Source: Hydrogenophaga taeniospiralis (GTDB lineage: Bacteria > Pseudomonadota > Gammaproteobacteria > Burkholderiales > Burkholderiaceae_C). From it: 64,000 nt of DNA. The DNA lies in NCBI RefSeq assembly GCF_020510445.1, contig NZ_JAHBAG010000001.1, forward strand, positions 2,642,501 to 2,706,500. Reading direction: 5' to 3'. Below are positions 29,485 through 38,306 of this stretch, one piece after another. The notes below the pieces were generated by a model. The model did not search any database. It was not told where the DNA came from and saw only the letters and a list, made by a program, of their open reading frames with translations. Made by a program: the position numbers and the translations under genes. The number at the start of each line of letters is the position of its first letter. Positions within the stretch are counted from its first letter, which is position 1.

Positions 29485-30627
29485 TCACCGTGCACCAATG
29501 GCATTTAGAGCATTTCCAATCTCGACAATCACTTCGTTGATGTGCTCTTCCAGCCCCATCCAGAGCGGTAAACGGACCAGTCTGTCAGACAGCGAATCGG
29601 TGTGGCGCATGTCGCCATGAGCCCTTCCATACCCGGTACATGCCGGTGCGGAGTGGAGCGGAACGTAGTGAAACACCGCCCCAATGCCTTTTGTTTTGAG
29701 TGTCTCGATAAAACAGGTGCGTGCGGCCAAATCGGGCAACAACAGGTAGTACATGTGGGCATTGTGCTGGCAATGTGCCGACACCACCGGACGCCTGGCC
29801 AGGCCGGCTCGTTCAAATGACGCAAGGGCATTGTGATACCGCTGCCACAATGCCAAGCGCCTCTGGTTGATGTCGTCAGCCGCCTCCATTTGCGCCCACA
29901 GGAACGCGGTGATCAACTCACCGGGCAAAAAGCTTGAGCCAATGTCGCACCACGTGTATTTGTCCACCTGTCCGCGGAAAAACTGGCTGCGGTTGGTGCC
30001 CTTCTCGCGGATGATCTCGGCCCTCTCCACAAATTCGGCATCGTTGACCAGCAAAGCCCCGCCTTCTCCCGAAATAATGTTCTTTGTCTCGTGAAAGCTC
30101 AGGCAGCCAAGATGCCCGATCGACCCAAGTGGCCGTCCTTTGTAGGATGACATGATCCCTTGCGCTGCGTCCGCAATCACGAGGAGCTTGTAACGCCGCG
30201 CGATGCCCATGATCGTGTCCATCTCGCACGCCACGCCCGCGTAGTGCACCGGCACAATGGCCTTGGTTCGCGGGGTGATGGCGGCTTCGATCAACGTTTC
30301 GTCCATATTCAAGGTGTCTGGACGAATATCGACAAACACAGGCGTTGCACCCCGCAAAACAAAAGCGTTCGCAGTGGAAACGAACGTGTAGGAAGGCATG
30401 ATCACCTCATCCCCCGGCCCCAGGTCCGCGAGCATCGCCGCCATTTCAAGGGCCGCAGTACAGGAGTGGGTGAGCAAAGCCTTTTCACACCCGATGCGTT
30501 GCTCCAACCATTGGGAGCAGCGCTTGGTGAACTGGCCATCACCTGAGAGATGGCCAGCGGCATGAGCTTGGGATATGTACCAAAGCTCTTTGCCTGTCAT
30601 GTAAGGTTTGTTGAAAGGAGTGATCAC
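29485..30627 (-). CDS. wecE: dTDP-4-amino-4,6-dideoxygalactose transaminase (WecE/RffA-like)
   Basis: 380-aa PLP enzyme of the DegT/DnrJ/EryC1/StrS family that aminates dTDP-4-keto-6-deoxyglucose to give the Fuc4N precursor used in surface glycans. Whole blocks agree with E. coli WecE as I recall it (SFTFVSTANAFVLRG-type, PVHYAGVACEMDTIM, REKGTNRSQFFRGQVDKYTW), and Lys182 in FHETKN is the PLP lysine. Start: GTG 30627 overlaps the upstream TGA (GTGA) and gives MITPFNKP, matching the family N-terminus; an ATG at 30666 would overlap the previous gene by 43 bases. Confidence 0.9.
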   Translation of the reverse strand: MITPFNKPYMTGKELWYISQAHAAGHLSGDGQFTKRCSQWLEQRIGCEKALLTHSCTAALEMAAMLADLGPGDEVIMPSYTFVSTANAFVLRGATPVFVDIRPDTLNMDETLIEAAITPRTKAIVPVHYAGVACEMDTIMGIARRYKLLVIADAAQGIMSSYKGRPLGSIGHLGCLSFHETKNIISGEGGALLVNDAEFVERAEIIREKGTNRSQFFRGQVDKYTWCDIGSSFLPGELITAFLWAQMEAADDINQRRLALWQRYHNALASFERAGLARRPVVSAHCQHNAHMYYLLLPDLAARTCFIETLKTKGIGAVFHYVPLHSAPACTGYGRAHGDMRHTDSLSDRLVRLPLWMGLEEHINEVIVEIGNALNAIGAR

Positions 30628-31241
30628 TTGCTGCACTCCATGATCCAATGTGTGTAGGGAATCCATCTGCGGTGATGGATTTCTCCGTGCACGCGCGGAA
30701 ATGAGCCATTCGCAAGAGTGGCGTACGCTTCAGCATCACGCACGTTCTGCCCTCGGTCCTTTGATATCAGATAGCGTGCTATGGCGCTTTGATCATCAGC
30801 CAGACATGGATCAATGGCAATCATTCGTCCATTGTCCTCAAGTGCCTTGTGCGCAAGGGAAAATACCTCCCGGGCCTGCCCATCATCCAAATGGTGCAAG
30901 ACACCCAAAGCCAGCACCCTGTCAAACTTGGGCAAATCAGCCAACAACGATTCGCTAAGCAAGCCGCAATGAAAATGGCCTCGTGCACCATACTTCTTTT
31001 TTGCTGCCGAAACGTACTCGAGACTTATATCAAAACCCCAGTATTCAATGTTGGCCGGAAGGTGCTGAAGAATTTCCGAAGTCCCGGATCCAATATCCAA
31101 TATTCGAGAGCCAGATGCAGGGCAAATAAATTTATCGACCAGTTCTTGGCGGGATTTATGAGCTCCCATCATTCTTTGGAGCGAGTTGTAGATGATGGGG
31201 GATGAAAGTATGGCCCTGACGCCGCTTGTGATTTGCCCCAC
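30624..31241 (-). CDS. class I SAM-dependent methyltransferase
   Basis: 205-aa methyltransferase with motif I ILDIGSGTSEIL, the acidic ribose-binding residue in YWGFDIS, motif post-I and VLALGVLHHLDD. It acts on a small molecule or sugar nucleotide, judging by its neighbours; the acceptor is unknown. GTG 31241 with AAAGGG 6 bases upstream is the preferred start; TTG 31247 overlaps the previous stop and is possible. The gene is in an overlapping minus-strand operon. Confidence 0.8.
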   Translation of the reverse strand: MGQITSGVRAILSSPIIYNSLQRMMGAHKSRQELVDKFICPASGSRILDIGSGTSEILQHLPANIEYWGFDISLEYVSAAKKKYGARGHFHCGLLSESLLADLPKFDRVLALGVLHHLDDGQAREVFSLAHKALEDNGRMIAIDPCLADDQSAIARYLISKDRGQNVRDAEAYATLANGSFPRVHGEIHHRRWIPYTHWIMECSK

Positions 31242-31243
31242 TT

Positions 31244-31618
31244 TCAACCCTTTGAAATTACGATGATGCCAATGATGACAAGAGCGCTGCCCATTAATTT
31301 GGTTGCGCTGAGTGTTTCATTGAGCAAGAAGAATGCCGCTGCCAACACCAAAATGTAGTTCAAGCTCACGAATGGATATGCGTAGCTGATCTCGAATTTG
31401 GTCATGGCAAGCATCCACGAAATACCTGCCAAAAAAGTTGCCACCATCCCGGATAGCACCCAAGGGTTAAGCAACAAATTGATGACATAGCTCGCCTTGC
31501 CGGGTGCATCGATGGGTAATGGACCAGCCGCCGCGACTTGCCACCGCATGACAAGCTGGCTGTAAACTGTGAAAAGTATCGTGCCTATGATGTACAAATG
31601 ATCAATAATTCGTGCCAT
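31244..31618 (-). CDS. small multidrug-resistance/EamA-like 4-helix membrane protein
   Basis: 124-aa protein with four hydrophobic helices (YIIGTILFTVYSQLVM, VLSGMVATFLAGISWMLAM, YAYPFVSLNYILVLAAAFFLL, MGSALVIIGIIVI). The pattern and the ISYAYPF...ETLS motif resemble ArnE/ArnF-type flippase subunits, which carry undecaprenyl-linked amino sugars across the inner membrane. In this glycan cluster a lipid-sugar flippase or subunit is plausible; this is inference. ATG 31618 overlaps the upstream stop by one base. Confidence 0.75.
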   Translation of the reverse strand: MARIIDHLYIIGTILFTVYSQLVMRWQVAAAGPLPIDAPGKASYVINLLLNPWVLSGMVATFLAGISWMLAMTKFEISYAYPFVSLNYILVLAAAFFLLNETLSATKLMGSALVIIGIIVISKG

Positions 31619-32541
31619 CAAGCAATCTCCAATACGGCCAAGCCGAATCCCGTTTTCCCATATCCATTGCCGTTATAAAGCATGTACCGATTCCCGGCAT
31701 GATCAAACACAAAGGGGTATTCAATCATCTCGGAGTCCCAGCCACTGTCTGAAACCGAGATTCCCGCCATTTCCAAGTGGAGAGACCAGTTCAATCCGTC
31801 GGTGCTTTTGGCATAGCCGATGCGGTATTTTTCTCCAGATCCGCTTCGGTAAGAGAACCACATCTCAAAACCGCCCAGCTTGCACGTCATGACGGTTGGT
31901 CTTGAAAAGGCCTGAGCACGTCCTAGCTCGTACGGTACAGTCAAACCACTGCGATGCCAATGATGACCGTCATCAGAAGACGCATGCCGAATGACGTGCA
32001 ACATCTCACCGTTTCCCGCATCCCAAGCGCGCGTGGATCCGTACCACATGTTGAAGCCGCCCAGTGGTTTTTCCAACACCCACGGGTAGGACAAACTGAT
32101 CGGGTCGGTTGAATCGCTGCCCATAAACGGTTTTGAACTTTCCAGCTCCAGAGAAAACTCAGGGGTCACGATCAAACGGCCGATATCACCGCGCCAATGC
32201 CCATCTACCGGAGCTTGCCAACCCATGAACAACATGTATAGAACATTATCCACTTCATAGCAGTTGCCTATGCTCACTCCATCGGCAAAAAAACCACCGG
32301 ATGGTCCATGTTCAAAAAATGGATGGCGATGCTCAGCAATAACCTTTCGTTGAACAATGTCGACATCGACCGCACCTACGGATGAACGATTGTTTTCATC
32401 GCGCCCACTGAAAAACACACGATAAACATCACTTCCCATGTGGACGGGTAAAGGGTTTGCCGCATGGGAGTTCAGTTTTGGATGCCGAGCCTTTAAAGTT
32501 GGATCATAAAGTTGGCCTAGCTTTTTCCAGTATTGAGTCAT
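31618..32541 (-). CDS. five-bladed beta-propeller protein (GH43/GH32-like fold)
   Basis: 307-aa cytoplasmic protein with repeated blade signatures ending in small aromatic patches (YRVFFSGRDENNRS, LYMLFMGWQ, GFNMWYGSTRAWD, FEMWFSYRSGSGEKYRIGYAKS, RYMLYNGNGYGKTGFG). It resembles glycosidase-like propeller proteins found in O-antigen clusters. Three acidic residues of true GH43 enzymes cannot be assigned with confidence, so activity is unproven. No signal peptide; it starts at ATG 32541 inside the end of the acyltransferase gene (ATGA). Confidence 0.7.
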   Translation of the reverse strand: MTQYWKKLGQLYDPTLKARHPKLNSHAANPLPVHMGSDVYRVFFSGRDENNRSSVGAVDVDIVQRKVIAEHRHPFFEHGPSGGFFADGVSIGNCYEVDNVLYMLFMGWQAPVDGHWRGDIGRLIVTPEFSLELESSKPFMGSDSTDPISLSYPWVLEKPLGGFNMWYGSTRAWDAGNGEMLHVIRHASSDDGHHWHRSGLTVPYELGRAQAFSRPTVMTCKLGGFEMWFSYRSGSGEKYRIGYAKSTDGLNWSLHLEMAGISVSDSGWDSEMIEYPFVFDHAGNRYMLYNGNGYGKTGFGLAVLEIA

Positions 32542-33203
32542 ATGCCTCTTAGCCTCGTGCTGGGGACTTTTGAGCGCTCGGTTGCGGCACCAATGTAAAC
32601 ACCCTCTGGTTCGGCATCGCCGAGCAGCAAAGACCCGGCACCAACCACACAACGATCACCGATTTTGATGTGGTCCCGGAGTGTGGCATTCACTCCAATA
32701 AAACATTGTTCGCCAATGACCACACCACCTGAGACTACCACATGCGATGCAATGAAGGTGTGATCATGAATAACAGAGTGATGACCAATGTGGTTGCCGC
32801 TCCAAATGGTTACATTGTTGCCAATTCTCACAAAGGGCTGGATTGTGTTGTTTTCAAAAATGAAGCAGTTTTCTCCGATGCCTCCATCATTAAGCACAGT
32901 CGCACGTGAGCTGATGTAGCTCACAAGCTGATATCCTTTTTCTTTTGCAGCGAGAAACTTTTCCTTGCGAATGGCATTGAGTTTGGAATAGCTCAGTGCA
33001 ACAAAAAACGAACAGCGCTCAGGTGGGTATTTGTCGGCAACATCTTCAAATGCAACAACAGGCAGTCCGCAAAATTCGGACGCCTGGATGTAGCTCGAAT
33101 CGACAGTGAAGGCGGTCACTTCATATTCAGAGTCGGTACTGAAATAATAATGTGCCAGCTGTGCAATATCACCAGAACCAAAGATGACAAGTGGCTTTTT
33201 CAT
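32538..33203 (-). CDS. PglD/NeuD-family sugar O/N-acyltransferase
   Basis: 221-aa protein with a Rossmann-like N-terminal nucleotide-sugar domain (KKPLVIFGSGDIAQLAHYYF) and a left-handed beta-helix of hexapeptide repeats (residues 105-210: NCFIFENNTIQPFVRIGNNV, GVVIGEQCFIGVNATLRDHI, GDRCVVGAGSLLL). The general-base region reads GNHIGHHSVIHDH. PglD and NeuD relatives acetylate 4-amino sugars or sialic acid. As WecE makes a 4-amino sugar in the same operon, the amino group may be acylated here; inference. Confidence 0.85.
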   Translation of the reverse strand: MKKPLVIFGSGDIAQLAHYYFSTDSEYEVTAFTVDSSYIQASEFCGLPVVAFEDVADKYPPERCSFFVALSYSKLNAIRKEKFLAAKEKGYQLVSYISSRATVLNDGGIGENCFIFENNTIQPFVRIGNNVTIWSGNHIGHHSVIHDHTFIASHVVVSGGVVIGEQCFIGVNATLRDHIKIGDRCVVGAGSLLLGDAEPEGVYIGAATERSKVPSTRLRGI

Positions 33204-33838
33204 GGCGTTTTCCTGACCAGGATGGTGAATTCATACAACCCATAGTCGTGCAGCAGCGCAACTTGCTTGGCATAGCGCCGCTTGCACAAATCGAACAGTC
33301 GGCAGGGGTCAGCGTAGTAGAGGTAATCGCGCTTCTTGTCCTCGTCAGAGTAGGAGGTCAGGCAGTTGAACGAGAATCCGCGCAAGCTCGTGCGGTCCAG
33401 GGCATCCAGTGTGCTCTGCAAATGGTCATACCATTCGGCATCTGTTCGCCCCAGCCGCACATTGAAGATGCCGCTGGCGACACCGTAGTCGGCGACCTGG
33501 TCCGGTTCCGCGGCGGTGAGGAACCGGCTTAGCGGGGTGGCCGCATGCCTTCGACCGGCCGCCCGAATCATGTCGGGAGAGACATCAACGCCAAGGTATC
33601 TGCAAGGTAGCTGTTTGTGCTGAAGGTAATCCAGCAATGCACCGTAACCGCATCCCAGGTCGTTCAGGGAGAAGTCGCCCGAGGCTGGCAGAACATTGCT
33701 CAGTTGTTCGAAACGCAGCATCTGACTTTCTGTGCCATTCCAATCCACTCCGCCCGGTGTCTCGCCGTGCTGCGCCAGCTTGTCGGTGTAGTAGTTCGCG
33801 ATCTCTGAGAGGATGGCCGTGTTCGCTTCGTGAGTCAT
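33200..33838 (-). CDS. class I SAM-dependent methyltransferase
   Basis: 212-aa protein with methyltransferase motif I NDLGCGYGALLDYL, YLGVDVSPDMI (acidic loop residue) and GIFNVRLGRTDAEWY. The sequence matches cytoplasmic small-molecule methyltransferases of glycan clusters. The start at ATG 33838 overlaps the end of the upstream frame by 4 bases, and its own stop overlaps the acyltransferase gene by 4 bases. The acceptor is unknown. Confidence 0.8.
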   Translation of the reverse strand: MTHEANTAILSEIANYYTDKLAQHGETPGGVDWNGTESQMLRFEQLSNVLPASGDFSLNDLGCGYGALLDYLQHKQLPCRYLGVDVSPDMIRAAGRRHAATPLSRFLTAAEPDQVADYGVASGIFNVRLGRTDAEWYDHLQSTLDALDRTSLRGFSFNCLTSYSDEDKKRDYLYYADPCRLFDLCKRRYAKQVALLHDYGLYEFTILVRKTP

Positions 33839-34148
33839 CGTGTGCTTCCGGGGGCTGGGTATTTCTGGTGGTCGCACGTGGGCAGGTATTGCTCGCGTGA
33901 AGGGGGCTCCTGGTAGCTCAGGCACAGGAAGTCTCTTCGGTTTGGGGTCAGTCGCTCGATATCCCTGATGTCGGTGATCTTGATCTCCTGTGGAGCCAGG
34001 CCGACCATCAGCTTGTTGGTCATTGCCATCAGGTTCTGGTTGGTGAGCAGCCGCATGAAGAGGGGATCCCCTGCGTGAGCGGTACTCGGATTGTGTGGGC
34101 TGGGGCTCCGTGGCTTGTGTCGGGGATGGGGCCGATGGTCGTCACCAT
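33835..34148 (-). pseudogene. probable frameshifted small gene between GT2 and methyltransferase
   Basis: A well-placed start at ATG 34148 (GGAG upstream, 4 bases after the glycosyltransferase stop) opens a 39-codon frame (MVTTIGPIPDTSHGAPAHTI). A second frame, with ATG at 34056, continues for 73 codons to a stop that overlaps the methyltransferase ATG as ATGA (MRLLTNQNLMAMTNK... EQYLPTCDHQ). The two open frames overlap between about 34035 and 34090, so one inserted or deleted base would join them. I recognise no family. The alternatives are two real small genes or a natural frameshift. Confidence 0.5.
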
Positions 34149-34152
34149 GTGA

Positions 34153-35088
34153 TCACTCCGTTTCAGCTACGTTTCGGTAGATCTGCCGAATGATGGTGTA
34201 GGGGCGTTGTTTCACTTCCGAGAAGATCTTGGAAATGTAGATGCCCTGCACCCCCAGGAAGAAAATGATCAGCCCAGCAAACAGCCAGACAGAGGCAATA
34301 AGTGAGGTGTAGCCGCTTGGCGGCGTTGAGATGAAGAAGTAGCGAGTGAAAAGATATGCGATGAACAGTAGCGCAGAGACCGAGATAACCAAGCCCGAAT
34401 AAAACGTATAGACCAGTGGCAGGCTGCTGAAGGAAGTTATTGCGTTGATCAGATGGCTGAATTTTCCCGACAAGGTGTAGGTCGTCGGACTGGTAGAGAG
34501 CTTGCGAATGTGCTGCGTCGATTGTTTGAACCCCGTGATGATCCAAAGGCCGCCAATGTTCAGCTCCCGTTCCTGGTGGTTCAGCAAGGCTTGGACATAC
34601 CGCCGGGTCATGAGCCGGGCTGTGACAATGTTGTTGGGTTGGTTGATGCCGGTCAGCAGACGGAACAGCTTGTAGAAGGCCATGCCGGTCAGCCTTTCAA
34701 ATGCGTCGCCTTTGCGTTCTGCCTGGATGCCGTAGACCACATCGCAGCCATCCCTCTGCATCTGCTGGCTGAATGGATATAACCACTCGGGCTCCTCTTC
34801 GAGATCGCTATCGATCAGGAACACAAGTTGTCCTCTGGATTGGGCCAAACCAGTCATCATCGCTTTATGATGACCGAAATTCCGCGACAAATCGACGACA
34901 ACAACATGAGCATCGTTTTGAGCGAGTTCGACAGCCAACTCCAGACTGGCATCCGGTGAACCATCGTTGACGAATACAATTTCGTAGTCGTCTTGAGCCA
35001 GTTGCTGTGCTGCAGCGCTTGCCCTTTGGTAAAACGTTTCGATGTAGGGAGCTGATTGGTAAAGCGTTGCAACGATTGACAACTTCAT
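34153..35088 (-). CDS. family 2 glycosyltransferase, GtrB/ArnC-like, with two C-terminal helices
   Basis: 311-aa polyprenyl-phosphate sugar transferase. The GT-A domain shows [35 protein letters not shown] and [11 protein letters not shown] (the DXD-type metal site), with a C-terminal membrane pair ([21 protein letters not shown] and [22 protein letters not shown]) and the family ending QRPYTIIRQ. Such enzymes load a sugar onto undecaprenyl phosphate for periplasmic glycan decoration. Its start overlaps the WbqC-like gene by 4 bases. Confidence 0.9.
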   Translation of the reverse strand: MKLSIVATLYQSAPYIETFYQRASAAAQQLAQDDYEIVFVNDGSPDASLELAVELAQNDAHVVVVDLSRNFGHHKAMMTGLAQSRGQLVFLIDSDLEEEPEWLYPFSQQMQRDGCDVVYGIQAERKGDAFERLTGMAFYKLFRLLTGINQPNNIVTARLMTRRYVQALLNHQERELNIGGLWIITGFKQSTQHIRKLSTSPTTYTLSGKFSHLINAITSFSSLPLVYTFYSGLVISVSALLFIAYLFTRYFFISTPPSGYTSLIASVWLFAGLIIFFLGVQGIYISKIFSEVKQRPYTIIRQIYRNVAETE

Positions 35089-35777
35089 CGTACATACCTC
35101 ATGTATTTTGGAGAATCATTGCCGCAATTGAATAGCAGGTCAAGGATCGTGACGCCATGCGAAAACTCACCCCAAAGTTGAGGGTGCTCCGAGTAGCCTG
35201 AATAATCAAACCAAGTGAGTTCTATCCCCATTTCGGTAAAAATCTTCTCCTCTATATAGTCTTTGGCCGCTGGACCGGAGATGTATTCTGTACCACCAGC
35301 CTGTGCACAGAGATGGGCCAGACGCTCGGTTTTTCCATCGAGCAATGCATAGTCCCATGAGTTCTTGATCGTGGTCTTGATTTTCAGGTACTGGCAGATG
35401 GCTTCGATAAGACGACGGTTCAATTGTGATATATGAGTGAAGAGTCCTTCAACATAGATCGGCTCTAGCCAACTGGCAATTTCAGCGAAGCAGGGCGCGC
35501 GGCGGTAGTTCTGCACCATTGCCTTCCAATGTGCAGCAGCCCAATCGGTACCGTCGATCTCGGTGTCGCGGATCTTTTGTTGGAATTTTCCTTTTACAAG
35601 CACTGGAACGGTGAGCCATTGAACACCTTGGGGTGTTTTGATCAGATTGCGGTTCCGCCAATCGCGCTTTGTGTATTGCATGTCGTCGTAGAGAATGAAC
35701 TCGTCAACGGCAGCAATCATGTCGAAATAGCCCTTCCAGGGAATGTAATTGGATTGCACGATGGCAACTTTTTTCAA
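35085..35777 (-). CDS. WbqC-family protein
   Basis: 230-aa protein with the WbqC family signature [40 protein letters not shown] and the C-terminal [15 protein letters not shown]. The family occurs in O-antigen and capsule clusters; its reaction is not established. No membrane segment. Its placement with an amino-sugar aminotransferase and transferases suggests a step in nucleotide-sugar modification. Confidence 0.88.
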   Translation of the reverse strand: MKKVAIVQSNYIPWKGYFDMIAAVDEFILYDDMQYTKRDWRNRNLIKTPQGVQWLTVPVLVKGKFQQKIRDTEIDGTDWAAAHWKAMVQNYRRAPCFAEIASWLEPIYVEGLFTHISQLNRRLIEAICQYLKIKTTIKNSWDYALLDGKTERLAHLCAQAGGTEYISGPAAKDYIEEKIFTEMGIELTWFDYSGYSEHPQLWGEFSHGVTILDLLFNCGNDSPKYMRYVR

Positions 35778-36008
35778 GAATTATCCTTCATTTTTGGAAA
35801 TCCGAAAACCCGAATTGGCGCTATTGATACCAAATGCTTCCTTCCTCGGAGCGAGCTCATGTTATGGTTTGCAAGAATTTCATTTAACTCAAGCTATTTT
35901 TTAGGAAATAAGTTGATGCGTGCTTCGCGCTTTTAATTTATCAAACATATCTGACGTGGATCTTTGACTGATAGGTGAAAAACTGTAAATCCTGTCACAA
36001 GTTCGGGT

Positions 36009-38045
36009 TTATTCGGGAATGCGTTGAACGGCGTAGCCCCTAAAGGTCACACGCTCAGTCCCTAAAGCCCACACGCGAAATTCCAGAGTATTTGCTTCCT
36101 CAAGTGTAAAAATAATTTCTTGAGGTGCATGGCTCTCCAGTAAAAATTTCTCCCCAAATATTTTTTGATTCGGTCCTCCGGCGACATCAATTCGAGCGAC
36201 CCCTTCCGGATGATGGTCTGCAAGCACATCAAAAGTAACTTTGTATTGGCCTGGTTCTAACGGTAAGAATGGACCGTAGTGTAGTGCACCCTCTTCGCCC
36301 TTTTTTGCAATCAGTATGTGGCCATTCCCGGCGTCATCCTTGTGTAGAAGGCCAACATTTCTGAACGCGCGCTCAGTAAGAGGAAATCTATGAGATTCCT
36401 CGTAGCGGGTGTCCCAGCCTGGGAGGTTGCGTGCAATGTTCGCCGGAAATACAAATATTGCAAATTCATCGATGCGATGTAATTTTTCGTGCATTGCACC
36501 CATCTGTTTCATCAGTTGCCAATTCACCAAATTGATTTCGTTTTCATGAAGCAACAAGAAGGTCTTTCCTTGCCAGGCCGCGGGACGGTACCAGCGATTG
36601 GATGAGAGATGTCTCATTGGCATGGGTATGCCATCCTTGATCTGAATCTGCCGAACTTTGGATTGTTCATTGGAGAATACGGTCAAAGCCCCCGCGTTCC
36701 AATAGGTTGCATAGCCGTAGTGCAATTTATTTTGGGAGAGGAACTTGGCAAGGCTTTCCTTGCGAGGATTAACCTGCCCTGGCTGCGCAAGTGTCTCTGG
36801 GTTGGAGGTGGTCTGGCGAAAAGTGTGGTATGCACTTGACGCAAAGACGATTGAAATTAGCGAGACGGATATCGCCCAAACGGGGGGGCGATGCCATGGC
36901 AGTTCAGACGTTAATAAAACGATGAAGCATAGCATCACACCGGGAACCATGTATCGCGAACTCTGGATGGGATCATTCATGTCCGGAATCGTTGTCATGA
37001 TTTGAAGGCATAACGTGAGCAACATGGATGAGGCTGCAAACAAGGCGAAGAATTTCGATATATCGCGGGGATTGTTCATTGCTCTCGATATTGCTATTGG
37101 TACTAGCACGATGACCAAGCTTGCAATGCCAAAACGCATGCCAGCATAAAGACCGCTTATTGAAAATAGAGGTGCATCCGCTAGAGGGAGCCCTCCAAGT
37201 TGGGCATACACACCTTTCAAGCTTAGTGTGATATTTCTTGCAATGAGTTCGTACGATAGCCAGCGGGCATTGGATACGCCTGATATATTGTTGACTTCCG
37301 AGATGGTCATCATGTGCAACATGCTTCCAGCTGCCGCACCGATTAATCCAAGACCGGCAAGCTTGAGAAAACCACGCCGGTTGGAGGCATCGGTTGATAA
37401 AATCAACCAGGCCAGTGCGATGATAAGCGGAAGACTGTATGTGACAACTGCGCGTTTCGGATTGGCCCAGTAGACCAGCGAAAATAAGATGACCAACGGC
37501 AAGGACCATTTGAACTTTTGCGCATCATCGGAAGACAGATACTTCGAGGCAAAGTAAACCAGATAAGAGCAAAGAAGGAGGACCACGCCGTAGCTGACTT
37601 GACCATATAGATTTTCGGCAATGATGCTGGAGATGCCAGATGCAAATACCGCAACTACTGCTATTCTGCGTCGAGCTGATATTGGGGTGAGACCGGTTAT
37701 CAGCCAGACACCATGCAGAATTAGGCAGGAAAATATCGCACCTGAAATCGCGTGGGCGGTAAATCCCGCGGGCATGAATGCCAGTAAGGGTATTATGAAT
37801 AGATGTCCGAAGACGACAAACAGATCGCTGTTGACGTGGTTCCATTCTTTTGGAAAATAACTTTTCGTTTCGTATATTTCTCTGGCCAATAGTGCCTTCG
37901 CTGCGCTGTCTGAATGAAAGTTGGTCTGGTAACCAACAAAGACATACCAAAATAAAAAGGCTATATTTGCGAGCAACAAGGCAAACATCAATATGTCTGC
38001 GATTTTGAGCAGGTCTTGTTTTTTGAGTGCCAAGTGTTCATTCAT
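36009..38045 (-). CDS. large polytopic membrane protein, GT-C glycosyltransferase-like
   Basis: 678-aa protein. About ten or eleven membrane helices fill residues 15-420. The first periplasmic loop carries an acidic residue (NFHSDSAAKALLAREI), as in GT-C transferases that use polyprenyl-linked sugars. The last 250 residues are periplasmic and beta-rich (GQYKVTFDVLADHHPEG, HAPQEIIFTLEEANTLEFRV), like a carbohydrate-binding sandwich. With the GtrB-like enzyme it may form a Gtr-type pair that decorates O-antigen; no exact family is recognised. It is the most AT-rich gene here. The 231-base gap to the WbqC-like gene holds no recognised feature. Confidence 0.7.
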   Translation of the reverse strand: MNEHLALKKQDLLKIADILMFALLLANIAFLFWYVFVGYQTNFHSDSAAKALLAREIYETKSYFPKEWNHVNSDLFVVFGHLFIIPLLAFMPAGFTAHAISGAIFSCLILHGVWLITGLTPISARRRIAVVAVFASGISSIIAENLYGQVSYGVVLLLCSYLVYFASKYLSSDDAQKFKWSLPLVILFSLVYWANPKRAVVTYSLPLIIALAWLILSTDASNRRGFLKLAGLGLIGAAAGSMLHMMTISEVNNISGVSNARWLSYELIARNITLSLKGVYAQLGGLPLADAPLFSISGLYAGMRFGIASLVIVLVPIAISRAMNNPRDISKFFALFAASSMLLTLCLQIMTTIPDMNDPIQSSRYMVPGVMLCFIVLLTSELPWHRPPVWAISVSLISIVFASSAYHTFRQTTSNPETLAQPGQVNPRKESLAKFLSQNKLHYGYATYWNAGALTVFSNEQSKVRQIQIKDGIPMPMRHLSSNRWYRPAAWQGKTFLLLHENEINLVNWQLMKQMGAMHEKLHRIDEFAIFVFPANIARNLPGWDTRYEESHRFPLTERAFRNVGLLHKDDAGNGHILIAKKGEEGALHYGPFLPLEPGQYKVTFDVLADHHPEGVARIDVAGGPNQKIFGEKFLLESHAPQEIIFTLEEANTLEFRVWALGTERVTFRGYAVQRIPE

Positions 38046-38306
38046 AAAACGTTATATTTTTGATGCACAGTTAACAAGTTGATTTTTCTACTTTGGCTGC
38101 GTTGAAGCATGATGCTCGATTCTAGGGAGCAAAGGAAGGTCTGCACAATACCCTCTGGCACGTGAGTCGATGTGTGCAATTTCAGACGTCGGTGAATTCT
38201 GGTCCTCACCGGGCGTTTCAAGGTTGATGTCCCCCCTTATGTCGCGATCCTATTGCCATATCCGGGCGCACTCATGCACGGAGCTCCTGCAAGAGCGTTT
38301 GGCCAT

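Noticed and set aside
29485..30666. wecE start at ATG 30666
   Set aside because: It would overlap the methyltransferase by 43 bases, whereas GTG 30627 overlaps by 4 and gives the family N-terminus.
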